Shown here one piece after another: positions 27,897-37,779 of a DNA stretch of 64,000 bases (positions within the stretch are counted from its first letter, which is position 1; every line of letters begins with the position of its first letter). The position numbers and the translations under genes are program-made. The notes beneath the pieces are model-generated. The model saw only the letters and a program-made list of their open reading frames with translations, was not told the DNA's origin and searched no databases. Source of the stretch: Desulfovibrio desulfuricans. Its GTDB lineage: Bacteria; Desulfobacterota; Desulfovibrionia; Desulfovibrionales; Desulfovibrionaceae. The stretch lies in contig NZ_JANFYZ010000010.1 in the NCBI RefSeq assembly GCF_024460775.1, positions 1 to 64,000 on the forward strand, in the 5' to 3' direction.

Positions 27897-28587
27897 TGTT
27901 TTCTCCGGATCTGTAATAACGCACCTTAAAAGAGAAAATCATATGCATTTTTTCGAAGTAAACGTTGCCATAGTGGATGAGATTAGCAAAATATTAACTC
28001 AAACGAAAATTAAATAAGCGAATTTAAACGTCTTGTCACTAGTGTTTACTTTGGACATAGTCAAATATCAAACTAAGTTCCACAAAATTTCATTTGCTGT
28101 TTTCAAAGCAAATTTACACTAGAGATTAAAAAAATAGACAATATACATTCAATAATTACAACAAATTTCCGCAAGTACGCATTAAATCTTCTGGCTACGT
28201 TCATTGTCAATTACCATCGAAAATAATTTTAACCAATCATTACAACCTTTATTACAGATCATAGCAAATATGTACAATACATATCACAATCTATTAATTA
28301 TAAGTTACATATTGGTTTCAGGAGATACCATTTATTCCAATTTTGCCCTGCTACCCTGCATACTTCTTCATCAGTTACGGCCTCCCCCCGGCGCGATCTG
28401 GCAGCCCCCGCCCCTGTTTCATGACCGCCGTAGACAAATAGTGCCGAATCCGGCATTCATAGCATAGCACCTGTTAACGCGTAGCGTTAGCGGGCGCTTC
28501 CTTCATAATTCCACCTGTTTTGCAGCGCTCCGGGCCATGCGGGCACCGGATTTTCGCTCCTGCCCTTTACCGCACTGCGGAGGAATC
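27897..28587. other. Very AT-rich intergenic region
   Basis: 691 bp between divergent genes. From 27897 to about 28370 the DNA is strongly AT-rich with many A/T runs; GC then rises toward the alpha-2-macroglobulin start. Small dyads TGCCG/CGGCA (about 28442-28455) and TAACGC/GCGTTA (28475-28489) occur near the GC-rich end. No ORF with a convincing start was found. It probably holds both promoters and may be bound by a nucleoid protein of the H-NS kind (inference). Confidence 0.45.
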
Positions 28588-31500
28588 ATGCCGACAACGC
28601 CACTGCGTTTCCTGCTCATAATTCTGGCCGTTTTTCTGCAAGCCGCTCCTGCTCTGGCCGGGCCTGCCTACCGGGTGGCCGCGCCCAGCAATCCGCAGGA
28701 GGACAACTGGCTGCGCCGCGAAGGGTTTTCCATAACTTTTCAGGTGGATGAAGCCCGCTGCAAAAAAGAATACGGCGCGGACTGGTCGCGCCAATGCGCC
28801 TCTTCCCCCGCTGGGGAGGAAGGCCGCGTTGTGGATGGCGTGCGCATGACCCCACCCGTGGCTGGCGTGTGGCGCTGGGTTGACGACTCCACCATGGAAT
28901 TCACCCCCAAGGAGCACTTGTCGCCCGACACCCGCTACACCATTTCGCTGGAAAAAATGGCCTTGCCGGGGCGATTCTCTCTCAAGCGACAGGCCGTGTA
29001 TGCCACCCAGCCCCAGGCCGTGCGCGTTGGCAAGGAAACCTTCTGGATTGATCCCTCCCCCAAGGGGGCGCATGCGGTTTCCGTCCCCTTGCGCTTCATC
29101 TGGCCCGTGGGCACGCAGGATATGGATGGCCGCATCACTATCGCTCCCAGCGATGCAAAAAGCGGCCTTGCCCTTGGCGCGCCCCGCCTTGTGTGGAACG
29201 AACGCCGCGACGAGGTGGTCGTCACCGCGCCCGTAACCGCCCTGCCGGAAAACAACGCCGCCGCCCGCATCAGCATCAAGGGTTTGCCCGCCTTTGCCGA
29301 AGGCTCGGGCAAGTGCGTGGTTGTCGCGCCCAAGAAGGACGCCAAGGCTCCGCCGAGCGTGGAGGCCCTCTTCTCCATCACCGGGCGCGCCCGCCTGATG
29401 GATGTGGCTAAAATTACCATTAATCCCGTCTATGACGACAAGCTGGACAAAAAATTCCAGCTCGAGGTTAAAACCACCCTGCGCGTCCTGCCTACAGAAC
29501 TGCTGCGCAAGCTTGAGCTTATCCAGTTGCCCCGCAAGCTCACCGCCGAAGCCGGGAAAGACGCTGACTGGACAAAAATGCCCGCCATCAGCCCTGATGA
29601 CGTTAAAAACGGCACGCGCCTCAAGCCGGAGCTGATGCAGGCCGCCGATGAACCGGCAGACCGTATTTTGCTGCGCATTCCCGCAGAGGCCGGGCGCGGG
29701 CTGCTGGCTGCCGTGGACAAGGGCCTGCCCTCCACCGCAGGGCCGGAAACAGCCCAGGTTCGCCGCTTTATCATGACAGTCCCCTCCCTCGGCACCGAAG
29801 TGGGCTTTTTGCAGCCCGGCAACGTGCTGACCCTGAGCGGGCAGAAAAAGCTGGATATTTACGCCACGGGTCTTACCTCCGTGGCCTGGCGCGCCGAGCG
29901 CGTCCGCGATCCATTTCTGGCCCTTGCCGCAAAAGAATCGGGGTTTGAGTATCCCACGGCAGACATGGACGTCATGAGCGATGTGGTGGAAGGCCGCATT
30001 GAAGTACGCAAGGAACAGGCAGGCGCTTCTTCCTTTCCCGTGCTTGATCTGGCCCCGCTGCTGCGAGGCGGCAAGGAGCCGGTGCACGGGCTCATGCGCA
30101 TAGAGCTGACCGGATACAACGGCGATAAATCCATTGCCTATGCTGCTCGCCTGCTGCTGGTTACAGATATGGGCCTGACGGTTAAAATGGCGGGAGACGG
30201 AGCGCGCACGGTCTTTGTGCAACATCTGGGCACTGGTCAGCCCGTGCAGGGCGCGGAAGTGCGTCTGCTGGGCCTTAACGGTTTGCCCCTGCAAAGCGCC
30301 GTCACCAACGCGCAGGGCCGCGCCGACCTGCCGCCCGCCAATGGCCTTGAACGCGAAAAACGCCCCGTGGCCGTGGTGGCTCTGGCCCCCGCAGCCGGGA
30401 AAACCGCCGATGCGGCCAAAGACGCTGGCCCGCAGGATCTGGCGTGGCTCTCGCTGGACGATGCCACCCGCATGGTGGATTACAGCAACTTTGCCATTTC
30501 TGGCCGCCACACCTCGGCGGATGGCCTCAGCGCCTCGGTTTTCAGCCAGCGCGGCATCTACCTGCCGGGCGAGACCCTGCATTTTGGCTGCATTGTGCGG
30601 CGGTTTGACTGGCAACCCATGCCCGCCGGGCTGCCGCTGGAGGCAGTGCTGGTCAGCCCCACCGGGGCGGAGGTCATGCGCCGCGCCTTTACCGTGGGCG
30701 AAGACGGTCTAAATTCTTTTGACTGGGCCTGCCCCGAAGATGCAGCCGTTGGCTCATACCAGCTGGATGTGCGCCTGCCGGGGGACACTACCCGATCCGG
30801 CGCTTCGCCCGTGCTGGGCAGCACCCGTGTACGCGTTGAAGAATTCCAGCCCGACACTCTGGCCCTTGCGGCCTCGTTTACGCCCGCAGCGCCCAAGGGC
30901 TGGATACGCACCGGGCAGGACGCTCCGGCCGTGGAAGCGCAGGCGCGGCTGGATAATCTGTATGGCGAACCTGCGGCCAATCACCGCGTTCAAGCGACCC
31001 TGCGCACGGAAAAAAGCCGCCTGCACTTTGCAGGCTACGAAGACTATACATTCTATGAGCCTGCGGGCTTTGAAGGCGAAGGCCAGTCTCTGGAACTGCC
31101 TGCGGCCTTTACCGACAGCAAGGGCATAGCCGCCTTTGCCCTGCCTCTGGGCAGGTTGCAGGCCGGTACCCTGCGCGGGGCCGTGCAGATAGAAGGCTTT
31201 GAGCCTGCGGGCGGCAGGGCTGTTACCCGCCAGCTTGATGCGCTGTTCTCGCCTCTGGCGGTGGCACTTGGCTACAAGCCCGAAGGCGAGGTCAACAACC
31301 TTGACTATATCCCGCAAAACGCCAAGGCCTCCCTGCGCCTGCTGGTGCTGAACAACGACCTTGCGCCTGTCACGCTTGCCAAGGCCGAAGCAGTCTTTTC
31401 CGCCCGGCGCTACGTCAACAGCCTGGTGACGGATTCCAGAGGCGAATACCGCTACGATGCCACGCCCGTTGATACGGAACTGACGCGCAAAACCCTTGAT

Positions 31501-34329
31501 CTCGGCGCGCAGGGCCTCTCCCTGCCCTTGCCCACCACGGATGCGGGCGATTTTCTGCTCACCGTGCGGCAGCCGGACGGGGCCGTGCTGGCGGTCATTC
31601 CCTACACGGTGGCTGGCGACAGGCTTGCCCAGCCTTCGGCACTTTCCACCGAATCCCTTGCCAAGGGCGATCTGCGCCTCAAGCTCGACAAGCAGCAGTA
31701 CGCCCCCGGCGACACCATCAAGATGCGCATTTCCACGCCCTATGCGGGCGCAGGCCTCATCACCATTGAACGCGAAAACGTGCTGGCTCAGGCATGGTTC
31801 ACGGCGCAGGCTGGTGAAAGCGTGCAGGAAATCCGCATTCCCGCCGATTTTCAGGGTCGGGGCTACGTGAACGTTTCCTACGCCCGTTCGCTGGATTCGG
31901 ACGTGGTCTACATGAAACCGCATGTGGTCGCCGTGGCTCCCTTTATGGCGGGCATTGACCAGCGCGATCTGGGCCTTGCCCTCACCGCCCCGGCGCGCGC
32001 CTTGCCGGGCGATACCGTCACCGTGCGGCTTACCTCACGGGTGCCGGGCCGCGCACTGATCTTTGCCGTGGATGAAGGCGTGCTGCAACTCACTGGCTTT
32101 ACCACGCCAGACCCGTTGCGCGATCTTTTGGGCGACCGGGCGCTGGATGTGAGCACCGCCCAGATATTTGACCTGCTCATGCCCGACCATGCGCGCCTGC
32201 GCGGGCGCATTCCCGGTTTCGGCGGCGACATGTCCGGCCCCGGCGGGCGCTTCCTCAATCCTTTCAAACGCAGGGGAGAGCCGCCCTTTGCCCTGTGGCA
32301 GGAAATTGTGTCCGTGGACGCCAAGGGTACTGAGGTGCGCTTTACCGTGCCGCAGTATGCCAGCGGCAAAATCCGCATCATGGCCGTGGGCAGCGCCGCG
32401 CCCAGGCAGGGCATTGCCCTGGCGGGCAGAACAGAGGCTTCCATGGAAGTGCGCGGCACGCTTATTCTCAAGCCCTTGCTGCCGCTGGCAGCCGCCCCCG
32501 GCGACGAGTTTGACGGCGCGCTGGTTGTGGCCAACACCATTGAAGGCAGCGGCCCCGGCGCGCGGGTGCGCGTGAAGATGGAAAGCGCCTCCGGCGGGCT
32601 GGCCTTTGCTCAGGAACCCGCACCCCAAACCGTGACCGTGGATGAAAACGGCGAGGCAACCATCAACTTCCGCATGCGGGCGCAGGATATCCTTGGCGAA
32701 GCCGCCGTGCGCTTTACCGCGAGCCTTGAAAACTCCAAGGCAGACAAAGCCGGGCCAGACAACATCGGGGCAGACAAGCCCATCATTCGCACGCAGACGG
32801 TATCCATACGCCCGCCCATGCCGCGTCTGCGCACGGAGAGCGTTACCCCGCTGCGCGGCCCCACAAGCGTTGACGTGCAGCGCAACCTGTATCCTTTTGA
32901 AGCTCAGGGGCAGGCCAGCGTGGGCGCTATGCCCGTGCTTGCCCTGCGTTCCCTGCTTGCAAGGTTGAACACCTACCCATACGGCTGCACGGAGCAGCTC
33001 ATCAGCCGAGCCATGCCCTACGCCGCCCTGCTGGGTTCGCCCGAGGCACGGCACGAGGTCTTGCGCAATCCCAACCTCAGCCCCGAAGCCATGCTCAAGC
33101 GCGGCAACAAGGTCATCAGCGCCGCATTGAGCGCCATCATGGGCAACTTTACCCAGTATGAAGGGGTAAGCCTGTGGCCCGGCGGCACGGCCAACGACTT
33201 TGTCACCGCCTACGCGGCGGACTTTCTGCTGACCCTGCGGGACAGCGGAACCGTCACGCCCGAGGGGCTTTCGCACAACCTGCTCGATACCCTTGAATCC
33301 ATTGTGGGCCGCTCGCCCACAGACATGGCCGATGCCCGCGTCAAGCTCTACGGGGCCTGGATTCTGCAACGTGATGGCCGCATCATGACTCAGGATCTGG
33401 AGCGCATCGAGCAGTGGCTCAAGGACAACTTCAAGGGATGGGAAAACGACATAGCCGCCGCCTTTCTGGCGGACAGCTACGATATGCTGCGCCTGCGGCG
33501 CAGGGCCGAACAGCGCATGCCTGCGGCACTCACCCGCTGCGATGACGAATTCATGAGCAATGGCGCAGTCCAGGCGCTGCATGCCCTTATGGTGGTGCGT
33601 CACTTCCCGGAAAAGAAAAAACAACTGCGCATGGCCGGCCTGCTGGACAGCGCCTTCAGCACCAACGCCACCACTGTGGATATGGGCCTTGGGGCCAGAA
33701 CCCTGCTGGCCATGGGTGAAGCAACAGCCCTTAAGGCGGACAGCCTCAGCCTGACCTGCCAGCAGTACGCGCAGGGCTTTACCCCGGCAGAGGGCAAGGC
33801 GTCGCCCCTTGGCGGAGCGCTTGTTCTTGATGCGCCGGGCTGCACCCGCTACCACGTCGAAATGCCGCAGGGCGAGCCATTGCTCAGCCTGCTGGTAACT
33901 ACAGAAGGTTTTGACCGCGCGGTCATGAGCGATGCTTCCAATGGCATCAGCCTGCAAAGGCGCTACCTTGATTCCAAAGGCGAGGCCATTACCACGGCCA
34001 GACTTGGTGATGTCATCACTGTTGAGCTGGCGATTCAGGCCAGCGGAGAAATCAACAACGTTGTGTTGCTGGATCTGCTGCCCGGCGGCTTTGAACCCGT
34101 GCTGGAAAAGAACGGGCAAAATCAGCCGCAGGACGGGCTGGTGCGCTACGAACGCCGCGAAGACAGAGGCATCTTCTTTGTGGATCTGAACGGCGACCGC
34201 CAGACCTTTACCTACAAGGTGCGGGCGGCCTCCAGAGGGCGCTTTGTGCTGCCCGCAGCCACTGCGGAAGCCATGTACAACCCGGCTGTAAACGCCCGCA
34301 CGGGCGGCGGTAATGTCACTGTCGAATAA
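28588..34329 (+). CDS. Bacterial alpha-2-macroglobulin with thioester
   Basis: About 1913 residues, periplasmic. A signal peptide (PLRFLLIILAVFLQAAPALA) with an Ala-x-Ala type cleavage site and no lipobox Cys follows ATG 28588, which has GGAGG upstream; the longer frame to 28537 lacks this. The body is a series of macroglobulin beta domains, with a carboxypeptidase-regulatory-like stretch and an internal bait-like region. YPYGCTEQLISRAMPY contains the thioester CxEQ, with Cys at about 1467. Such proteins trap proteases covalently and pair with PBP1C, as here, where pbpC overlaps the 3' end by 17 bases. Unlike E. coli YfhM it seems soluble, not a lipoprotein. Confidence 0.95.
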   Translation: MPTTPLRFLLIILAVFLQAAPALAGPAYRVAAPSNPQEDNWLRREGFSITFQVDEARCKKEYGADWSRQCASSPAGEEGRVVDGVRMTPPVAGVWRWVDDSTMEFTPKEHLSPDTRYTISLEKMALPGRFSLKRQAVYATQPQAVRVGKETFWIDPSPKGAHAVSVPLRFIWPVGTQDMDGRITIAPSDAKSGLALGAPRLVWNERRDEVVVTAPVTALPENNAAARISIKGLPAFAEGSGKCVVVAPKKDAKAPPSVEALFSITGRARLMDVAKITINPVYDDKLDKKFQLEVKTTLRVLPTELLRKLELIQLPRKLTAEAGKDADWTKMPAISPDDVKNGTRLKPELMQAADEPADRILLRIPAEAGRGLLAAVDKGLPSTAGPETAQVRRFIMTVPSLGTEVGFLQPGNVLTLSGQKKLDIYATGLTSVAWRAERVRDPFLALAAKESGFEYPTADMDVMSDVVEGRIEVRKEQAGASSFPVLDLAPLLRGGKEPVHGLMRIELTGYNGDKSIAYAARLLLVTDMGLTVKMAGDGARTVFVQHLGTGQPVQGAEVRLLGLNGLPLQSAVTNAQGRADLPPANGLEREKRPVAVVALAPAAGKTADAAKDAGPQDLAWLSLDDATRMVDYSNFAISGRHTSADGLSASVFSQRGIYLPGETLHFGCIVRRFDWQPMPAGLPLEAVLVSPTGAEVMRRAFTVGEDGLNSFDWACPEDAAVGSYQLDVRLPGDTTRSGASPVLGSTRVRVEEFQPDTLALAASFTPAAPKGWIRTGQDAPAVEAQARLDNLYGEPAANHRVQATLRTEKSRLHFAGYEDYTFYEPAGFEGEGQSLELPAAFTDSKGIAAFALPLGRLQAGTLRGAVQIEGFEPAGGRAVTRQLDALFSPLAVALGYKPEGEVNNLDYIPQNAKASLRLLVLNNDLAPVTLAKAEAVFSARRYVNSLVTDSRGEYRYDATPVDTELTRKTLDLGAQGLSLPLPTTDAGDFLLTVRQPDGAVLAVIPYTVAGDRLAQPSALSTESLAKGDLRLKLDKQQYAPGDTIKMRISTPYAGAGLITIERENVLAQAWFTAQAGESVQEIRIPADFQGRGYVNVSYARSLDSDVVYMKPHVVAVAPFMAGIDQRDLGLALTAPARALPGDTVTVRLTSRVPGRALIFAVDEGVLQLTGFTTPDPLRDLLGDRALDVSTAQIFDLLMPDHARLRGRIPGFGGDMSGPGGRFLNPFKRRGEPPFALWQEIVSVDAKGTEVRFTVPQYASGKIRIMAVGSAAPRQGIALAGRTEASMEVRGTLILKPLLPLAAAPGDEFDGALVVANTIEGSGPGARVRVKMESASGGLAFAQEPAPQTVTVDENGEATINFRMRAQDILGEAAVRFTASLENSKADKAGPDNIGADKPIIRTQTVSIRPPMPRLRTESVTPLRGPTSVDVQRNLYPFEAQGQASVGAMPVLALRSLLARLNTYPYGCTEQLISRAMPYAALLGSPEARHEVLRNPNLSPEAMLKRGNKVISAALSAIMGNFTQYEGVSLWPGGTANDFVTAYAADFLLTLRDSGTVTPEGLSHNLLDTLESIVGRSPTDMADARVKLYGAWILQRDGRIMTQDLERIEQWLKDNFKGWENDIAAAFLADSYDMLRLRRRAEQRMPAALTRCDDEFMSNGAVQALHALMVVRHFPEKKKQLRMAGLLDSAFSTNATTVDMGLGARTLLAMGEATALKADSLSLTCQQYAQGFTPAEGKASPLGGALVLDAPGCTRYHVEMPQGEPLLSLLVTTEGFDRAVMSDASNGISLQRRYLDSKGEAITTARLGDVITVELAIQASGEINNVVLLDLLPGGFEPVLEKNGQNQPQDGLVRYERREDRGIFFVDLNGDRQTFTYKVRAASRGRFVLPAATAEAMYNPAVNARTGGGNVTVE

Positions 34330-36700
34330 GCTTCTGGCCCGGTTCCGTATGGCTTTGCCGCTTGTGCGGAACCGGGCTGCCCATATGCCAGACGCCTTCT
34401 GCGCCCTGTTGCGGCGCAGAAGGCGTCTGGCGCTTGCCGCAGGCGTGCTGGCTCTGCCGCTAGCGGCTCTTTTGCTCTGGCTGGCCTTTGCTCCCTGCCC
34501 TCACCCGCTGGTGGGGGTGGAGTTCTCGCGCATGGTGCTGGACAAACGCGGCGGCATCATGCGGGTCAGCCTTTCCGCCGATCAGAAATACCGCATCCGC
34601 ACACGGCTGGCGGACATCCCCCCTGCTGCCGTGGACACCGTTTTGCGCTACGAAGACAGATTCTTCTGGCACCACCCCGGCATCAATCCCCTTTCGCTCT
34701 TCCGTGCTGCCGCAGGCATCGTGATGGGTGGCCGCCGCATGGGCGGCTCCACCATCACCATGCAGGTGGCCCGGCTGGCATACGGGCTGGAAACCGGGAA
34801 AATGGGGGCAAAACTGCGGCAGATGCTGCTGGCTCTGCAACTGGAATGGCACTATAGCAAGGAAGAAATCCTCGAGGCCTACTTCAATCTTGCACCCTAT
34901 GGCGGCAATGTGGAGGGTCTGGGAGCGGCGGCGGTGTGCTATTTTCACAAAACAGCCGCCCAGCTTGCCCCTGCGGAAAGCGCCGCCCTTATGCTGGTGC
35001 CGCAAAACCCCTCCCGCCGCAGACCGGCCCGCGACAACAAGGCCTTCAGCCAGGCCGTGCGCAGGCTCAACGAAACGTGGTTCGGCAAAAAGGAATCCGC
35101 TCCTCTGCGCGTCTACAGCCCGCAGGACATGCCCTTCATCGCGCCTCATCTCAGCACCGAGCTGCTGCAACGCCCCGGCGCAGACATACTGCGCACAACG
35201 CTGGATACCACGGCCCAACGCCGCATAGAGCGCCAGCTTGCCCGTTTTGCAGCGCGGCACAGTGCATACGGCCTCACCAACTGCGCGGCCCTGCTGCTGC
35301 ACTGGCCCAGTATGGAAGTGCGTGCCCTGGCAGGATCCGCCGATTTTTTCAACAAATCCATCGAAGGGCAAGTGGACGGCACTCGCGCGCGGCGGTCGCC
35401 CGGTTCCACCCTCAAGCCCATGATCTACGCCCTTGCTCTGGAGCAGGGCCTCGTCCATCCGCAAAGTCTGCTGGCAGACACGCCGCACAGCTTTGCAGGC
35501 TATGATCCGGAAAATTATGACGGCGCATTCCGTGGCCCCCTTTCTGCAGCAGAAGCCCTGCGTGCCAGCCGCAACGTTCCCGCCATAACCCTCGCAGCCA
35601 AACTGACCCGCCCGAGCCTGTACGAATTTTTGCGCCGCGCCGGAGTGGAGTTTGCCGATGGCGCAGACCACTACGGTCTGTCGCTGGTGCTTGGCGGGGC
35701 GGAAGTGAGCATGCGTGAACTGGCGGGGCTGTATGCCATGCTTGCCAACAAGGGCGTATGGCGGCCCCTGCGTTTTCTATCGGACGAAGCGCCGTCAGCG
35801 CCCGCCCTGCCCCTGCTGACGCCGGAGGCGGCTTTTGTGACCCTGACCATGCTTGAAGCGCCAGACCCGGACAAGATGGCCCGCTCGCAGGGCGGCGCAG
35901 TGCTGCCCGTGCGGCTTAAAACCGGCACGTCCAACGGCTTTCGGGATGCCTGGGCCGTGGGGCAGTTCGGCCCCTACGTGCTGGCCGTGTGGGTGGGCAA
36001 TTTCAACAATACCGCCAATCCACTGCTGGTGGGCGGCATGGTGGCAGCGCCGCTGTTTATGGATATGGCCCGCGAGCTGGCGGCGGCGGAACCCATGACA
36101 GACCCTTTCCGCGATCCGGCCCCCAGCCTCAATGTGGAAAAACTGCGCGTCTGCGTGGCAACGGGCGACCTTGATACGTCCCTCTGCCCGGAAACCACCC
36201 TCACATGGTTCATCCCCGGAGTGTCGCCGGTAGCGCCGTCGGGCGTGTTCCGCACCATCCTGATAGACAAGGCCAGCGGTCTGCGGGCATGCGCCCCGCA
36301 GGATGGCCGCACGGAGCAGCGCGTATGGGAGTTCTGGCCCAGCGATCTGGCCCGCATGTTTGCCCGCGCGGGCATGCCCAAACCGCCGCCACCGCCATTT
36401 GAAGAGCAGTGTCGCCGCGAGCAGAAAATATCCGGTCAGCCGCCCACCATCATTCAGCCCAAGAGCGGACTTGTTTACCGCCGCACAGCGGACGCGCAAA
36501 ATGGCAGCATGGTTTTTATGGCCCATGCCGAGGCAGGCGTGAACGAACTGTTCTGGTTTGCCAACGATAGCTATGTGGGCAGCACCGCACCGGGCGAACC
36601 GCTGCTCTGGCAGGCCACTACAGGCGATGTGAGCGTGAGGGTGGTGGACGATGCGGGCCGGGCTGCACGGCGCAATATTCGCGTGAGACCTGCTCCCTAG
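34313..36700 (+). CDS. pbpC: Penicillin-binding protein 1C
   Basis: 795-residue bifunctional peptidoglycan synthase. A basic stretch and one membrane helix (LAAGVLALPLAALLLWLAFA) precede a GT51 glycosyltransferase domain with catalytic Glu114 (RYEDRFFWHHPGINPLSL) and GGSTITMQVARL. The transpeptidase has SxxK at Ser365 (SPGSTLKPMIYA), SRN (ASRNVPAITLA) and KTGT (LKTGTSNGFRDAWAVG). A C-terminal BiPBP_C beta domain follows from about residue 700, characteristic of the 1C class. The ATG at 34313 overlaps the alpha-2-macroglobulin gene by 17 bases; ATG 34385 (MPDAFCALL) is an alternative start just before a strong hairpin. Confidence 0.95.
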   Translation: MSLSNKLLARFRMALPLVRNRAAHMPDAFCALLRRRRRLALAAGVLALPLAALLLWLAFAPCPHPLVGVEFSRMVLDKRGGIMRVSLSADQKYRIRTRLADIPPAAVDTVLRYEDRFFWHHPGINPLSLFRAAAGIVMGGRRMGGSTITMQVARLAYGLETGKMGAKLRQMLLALQLEWHYSKEEILEAYFNLAPYGGNVEGLGAAAVCYFHKTAAQLAPAESAALMLVPQNPSRRRPARDNKAFSQAVRRLNETWFGKKESAPLRVYSPQDMPFIAPHLSTELLQRPGADILRTTLDTTAQRRIERQLARFAARHSAYGLTNCAALLLHWPSMEVRALAGSADFFNKSIEGQVDGTRARRSPGSTLKPMIYALALEQGLVHPQSLLADTPHSFAGYDPENYDGAFRGPLSAAEALRASRNVPAITLAAKLTRPSLYEFLRRAGVEFADGADHYGLSLVLGGAEVSMRELAGLYAMLANKGVWRPLRFLSDEAPSAPALPLLTPEAAFVTLTMLEAPDPDKMARSQGGAVLPVRLKTGTSNGFRDAWAVGQFGPYVLAVWVGNFNNTANPLLVGGMVAAPLFMDMARELAAAEPMTDPFRDPAPSLNVEKLRVCVATGDLDTSLCPETTLTWFIPGVSPVAPSGVFRTILIDKASGLRACAPQDGRTEQRVWEFWPSDLARMFARAGMPKPPPPPFEEQCRREQKISGQPPTIIQPKSGLVYRRTADAQNGSMVFMAHAEAGVNELFWFANDSYVGSTAPGEPLLWQATTGDVSVRVVDDAGRAARRNIRVRPAP
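34388..34430 (+). repeat. 18-bp perfect inverted repeat inside the pbpC 5' coding region
   Basis: CCAGACGCCTTCTGCGCC (34388-34405) and GGCGCAGAAGGCGTCTGG (34413-34430) are exact reverse complements around a 7-base loop. It encodes part of the basic leader before the membrane helix. It starts 58 bases after the alpha-2-macroglobulin stop and lacks a T-run. It would form a very stable hairpin in the mRNA near the pbpC start. Confidence 0.8.
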
Positions 36701-36760
36701 GGGCGGGTAGTCTGACGGTCGGCAGTGTTGCGGGGGAAAAAAGCAACTGCTCGCAAACCG

Positions 36761-37621
36761 CTACTTCTGGCAGTGGGGGCAGTACACGGTGGCGCGGCCC
36801 GCCACCTTGATTTTCTCAAGAGCGCGGCCACAGGCCTTGCAGGCCTGCCCGTTGCGGCCATAGACGGCAAAGCTGTTCTGAAAAGCGCCCACATTACCGT
36901 TGGCATCGCGGTAATCGCGTATGGAGCTGCCGCACTGCGATATGGAAAGCTCCAGCACATCCTTGAGGCAGCGCAGCAAGCGGCTACGCTGGGCTGCGGA
37001 GAGCGAGGCGGCCTTGCGGCGCGGGTCGATGCCTGCGGCAAACAGGCTTTCGTCCGCATAGATATTGCCCACGCCCGCTATGACCTTCTGATCCAGCAAC
37101 ACGGCCTTGATGGCCGAATTTTTGCTGTCAAGCCGGGCGGAAAAGGCGGCGTCCGTCAGTTCCAGCGGCTCGGGGCCAAGCTCCCGCCAGAAGCTCCACT
37201 GCTGCATTGTTTGCGGGGTTCCTGCCAGCAGCAGGCCAAAGGCCCGCACATCATCAAAAAAAAGACGGCGTTCCTGCCCCTGCGCGTCCGTCAGGTCAAA
37301 CACGCAGCGCGTATGCGGGCCAGGCGCGGTGTGGGCTGCATAGGTCATGAGGCGGCCCGTCATGCGCAGGTGCAGGGCAAGGCGCAGACCGGTTGCGCCG
37401 CGCAGGTCTGCCCTGGCAGCCTTGGCGGCGTCCAGTTCAAGCAGCAGCAGTTTGCCGCGCCTGCTCACGCCAGTGATGACGCAGCCCCGCAAATCCTCGG
37501 GCCGCAGGCTCAGGGGGTGCAGGCTTGAATCACGCAGCAGGGTTGCGCCCGTGATGGCGCAGCCTTCCACATGGGGGCGCAAGGTGCGCGCCACAGTTTC
37601 GACTTCTGGCAATTCCGGCAT
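36761..37621 (-). CDS. mutM: Formamidopyrimidine-DNA glycosylase
   Basis: Base-excision repair enzyme removing 8-oxoguanine and FaPy lesions, with AP-lyase activity. The product begins PELPEVETVARTL after the initiator Met, giving the catalytic Pro1/Glu2 of the mature enzyme, and this fixes the start at ATG 37621 rather than the ATG at 37627; AGGA is well spaced for the former. The conserved Lys loop and NIYADESLFAAGI helix-two-turn-helix are seen, and the C-terminal zinc finger is intact (CKACGRAL and VYCPHCQK). 286 residues. Downstream of rimM on the same strand. Confidence 0.96.
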   Translation of the reverse strand: MPELPEVETVARTLRPHVEGCAITGATLLRDSSLHPLSLRPEDLRGCVITGVSRRGKLLLLELDAAKAARADLRGATGLRLALHLRMTGRLMTYAAHTAPGPHTRCVFDLTDAQGQERRLFFDDVRAFGLLLAGTPQTMQQWSFWRELGPEPLELTDAAFSARLDSKNSAIKAVLLDQKVIAGVGNIYADESLFAAGIDPRRKAASLSAAQRSRLLRCLKDVLELSISQCGSSIRDYRDANGNVGAFQNSFAVYGRNGQACKACGRALEKIKVAGRATVYCPHCQK

Positions 37622-37779
37622 GATCATTCCTGTGTGCGGCTGGCGGTGCGTAAACGACTACAGGGGAAGAACCTTCCGCCGAAAGTTCCTCCCCCGTTCC
37701 TGTGCGGCTCATGCCGCGCAATCAAATCTTGCCCGCCAGAGCAGCAGAAAACCTTGCGGCGCACAGCCTGCGCCGTGCC

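Noticed and set aside
29430..34119. Long minus-strand ORFs opposite the alpha-2-macroglobulin gene
   Set aside because: They are GC-driven mirror frames rich in Gly, His, Gln and Ala with no domain, opposite a clearly coding plus strand.
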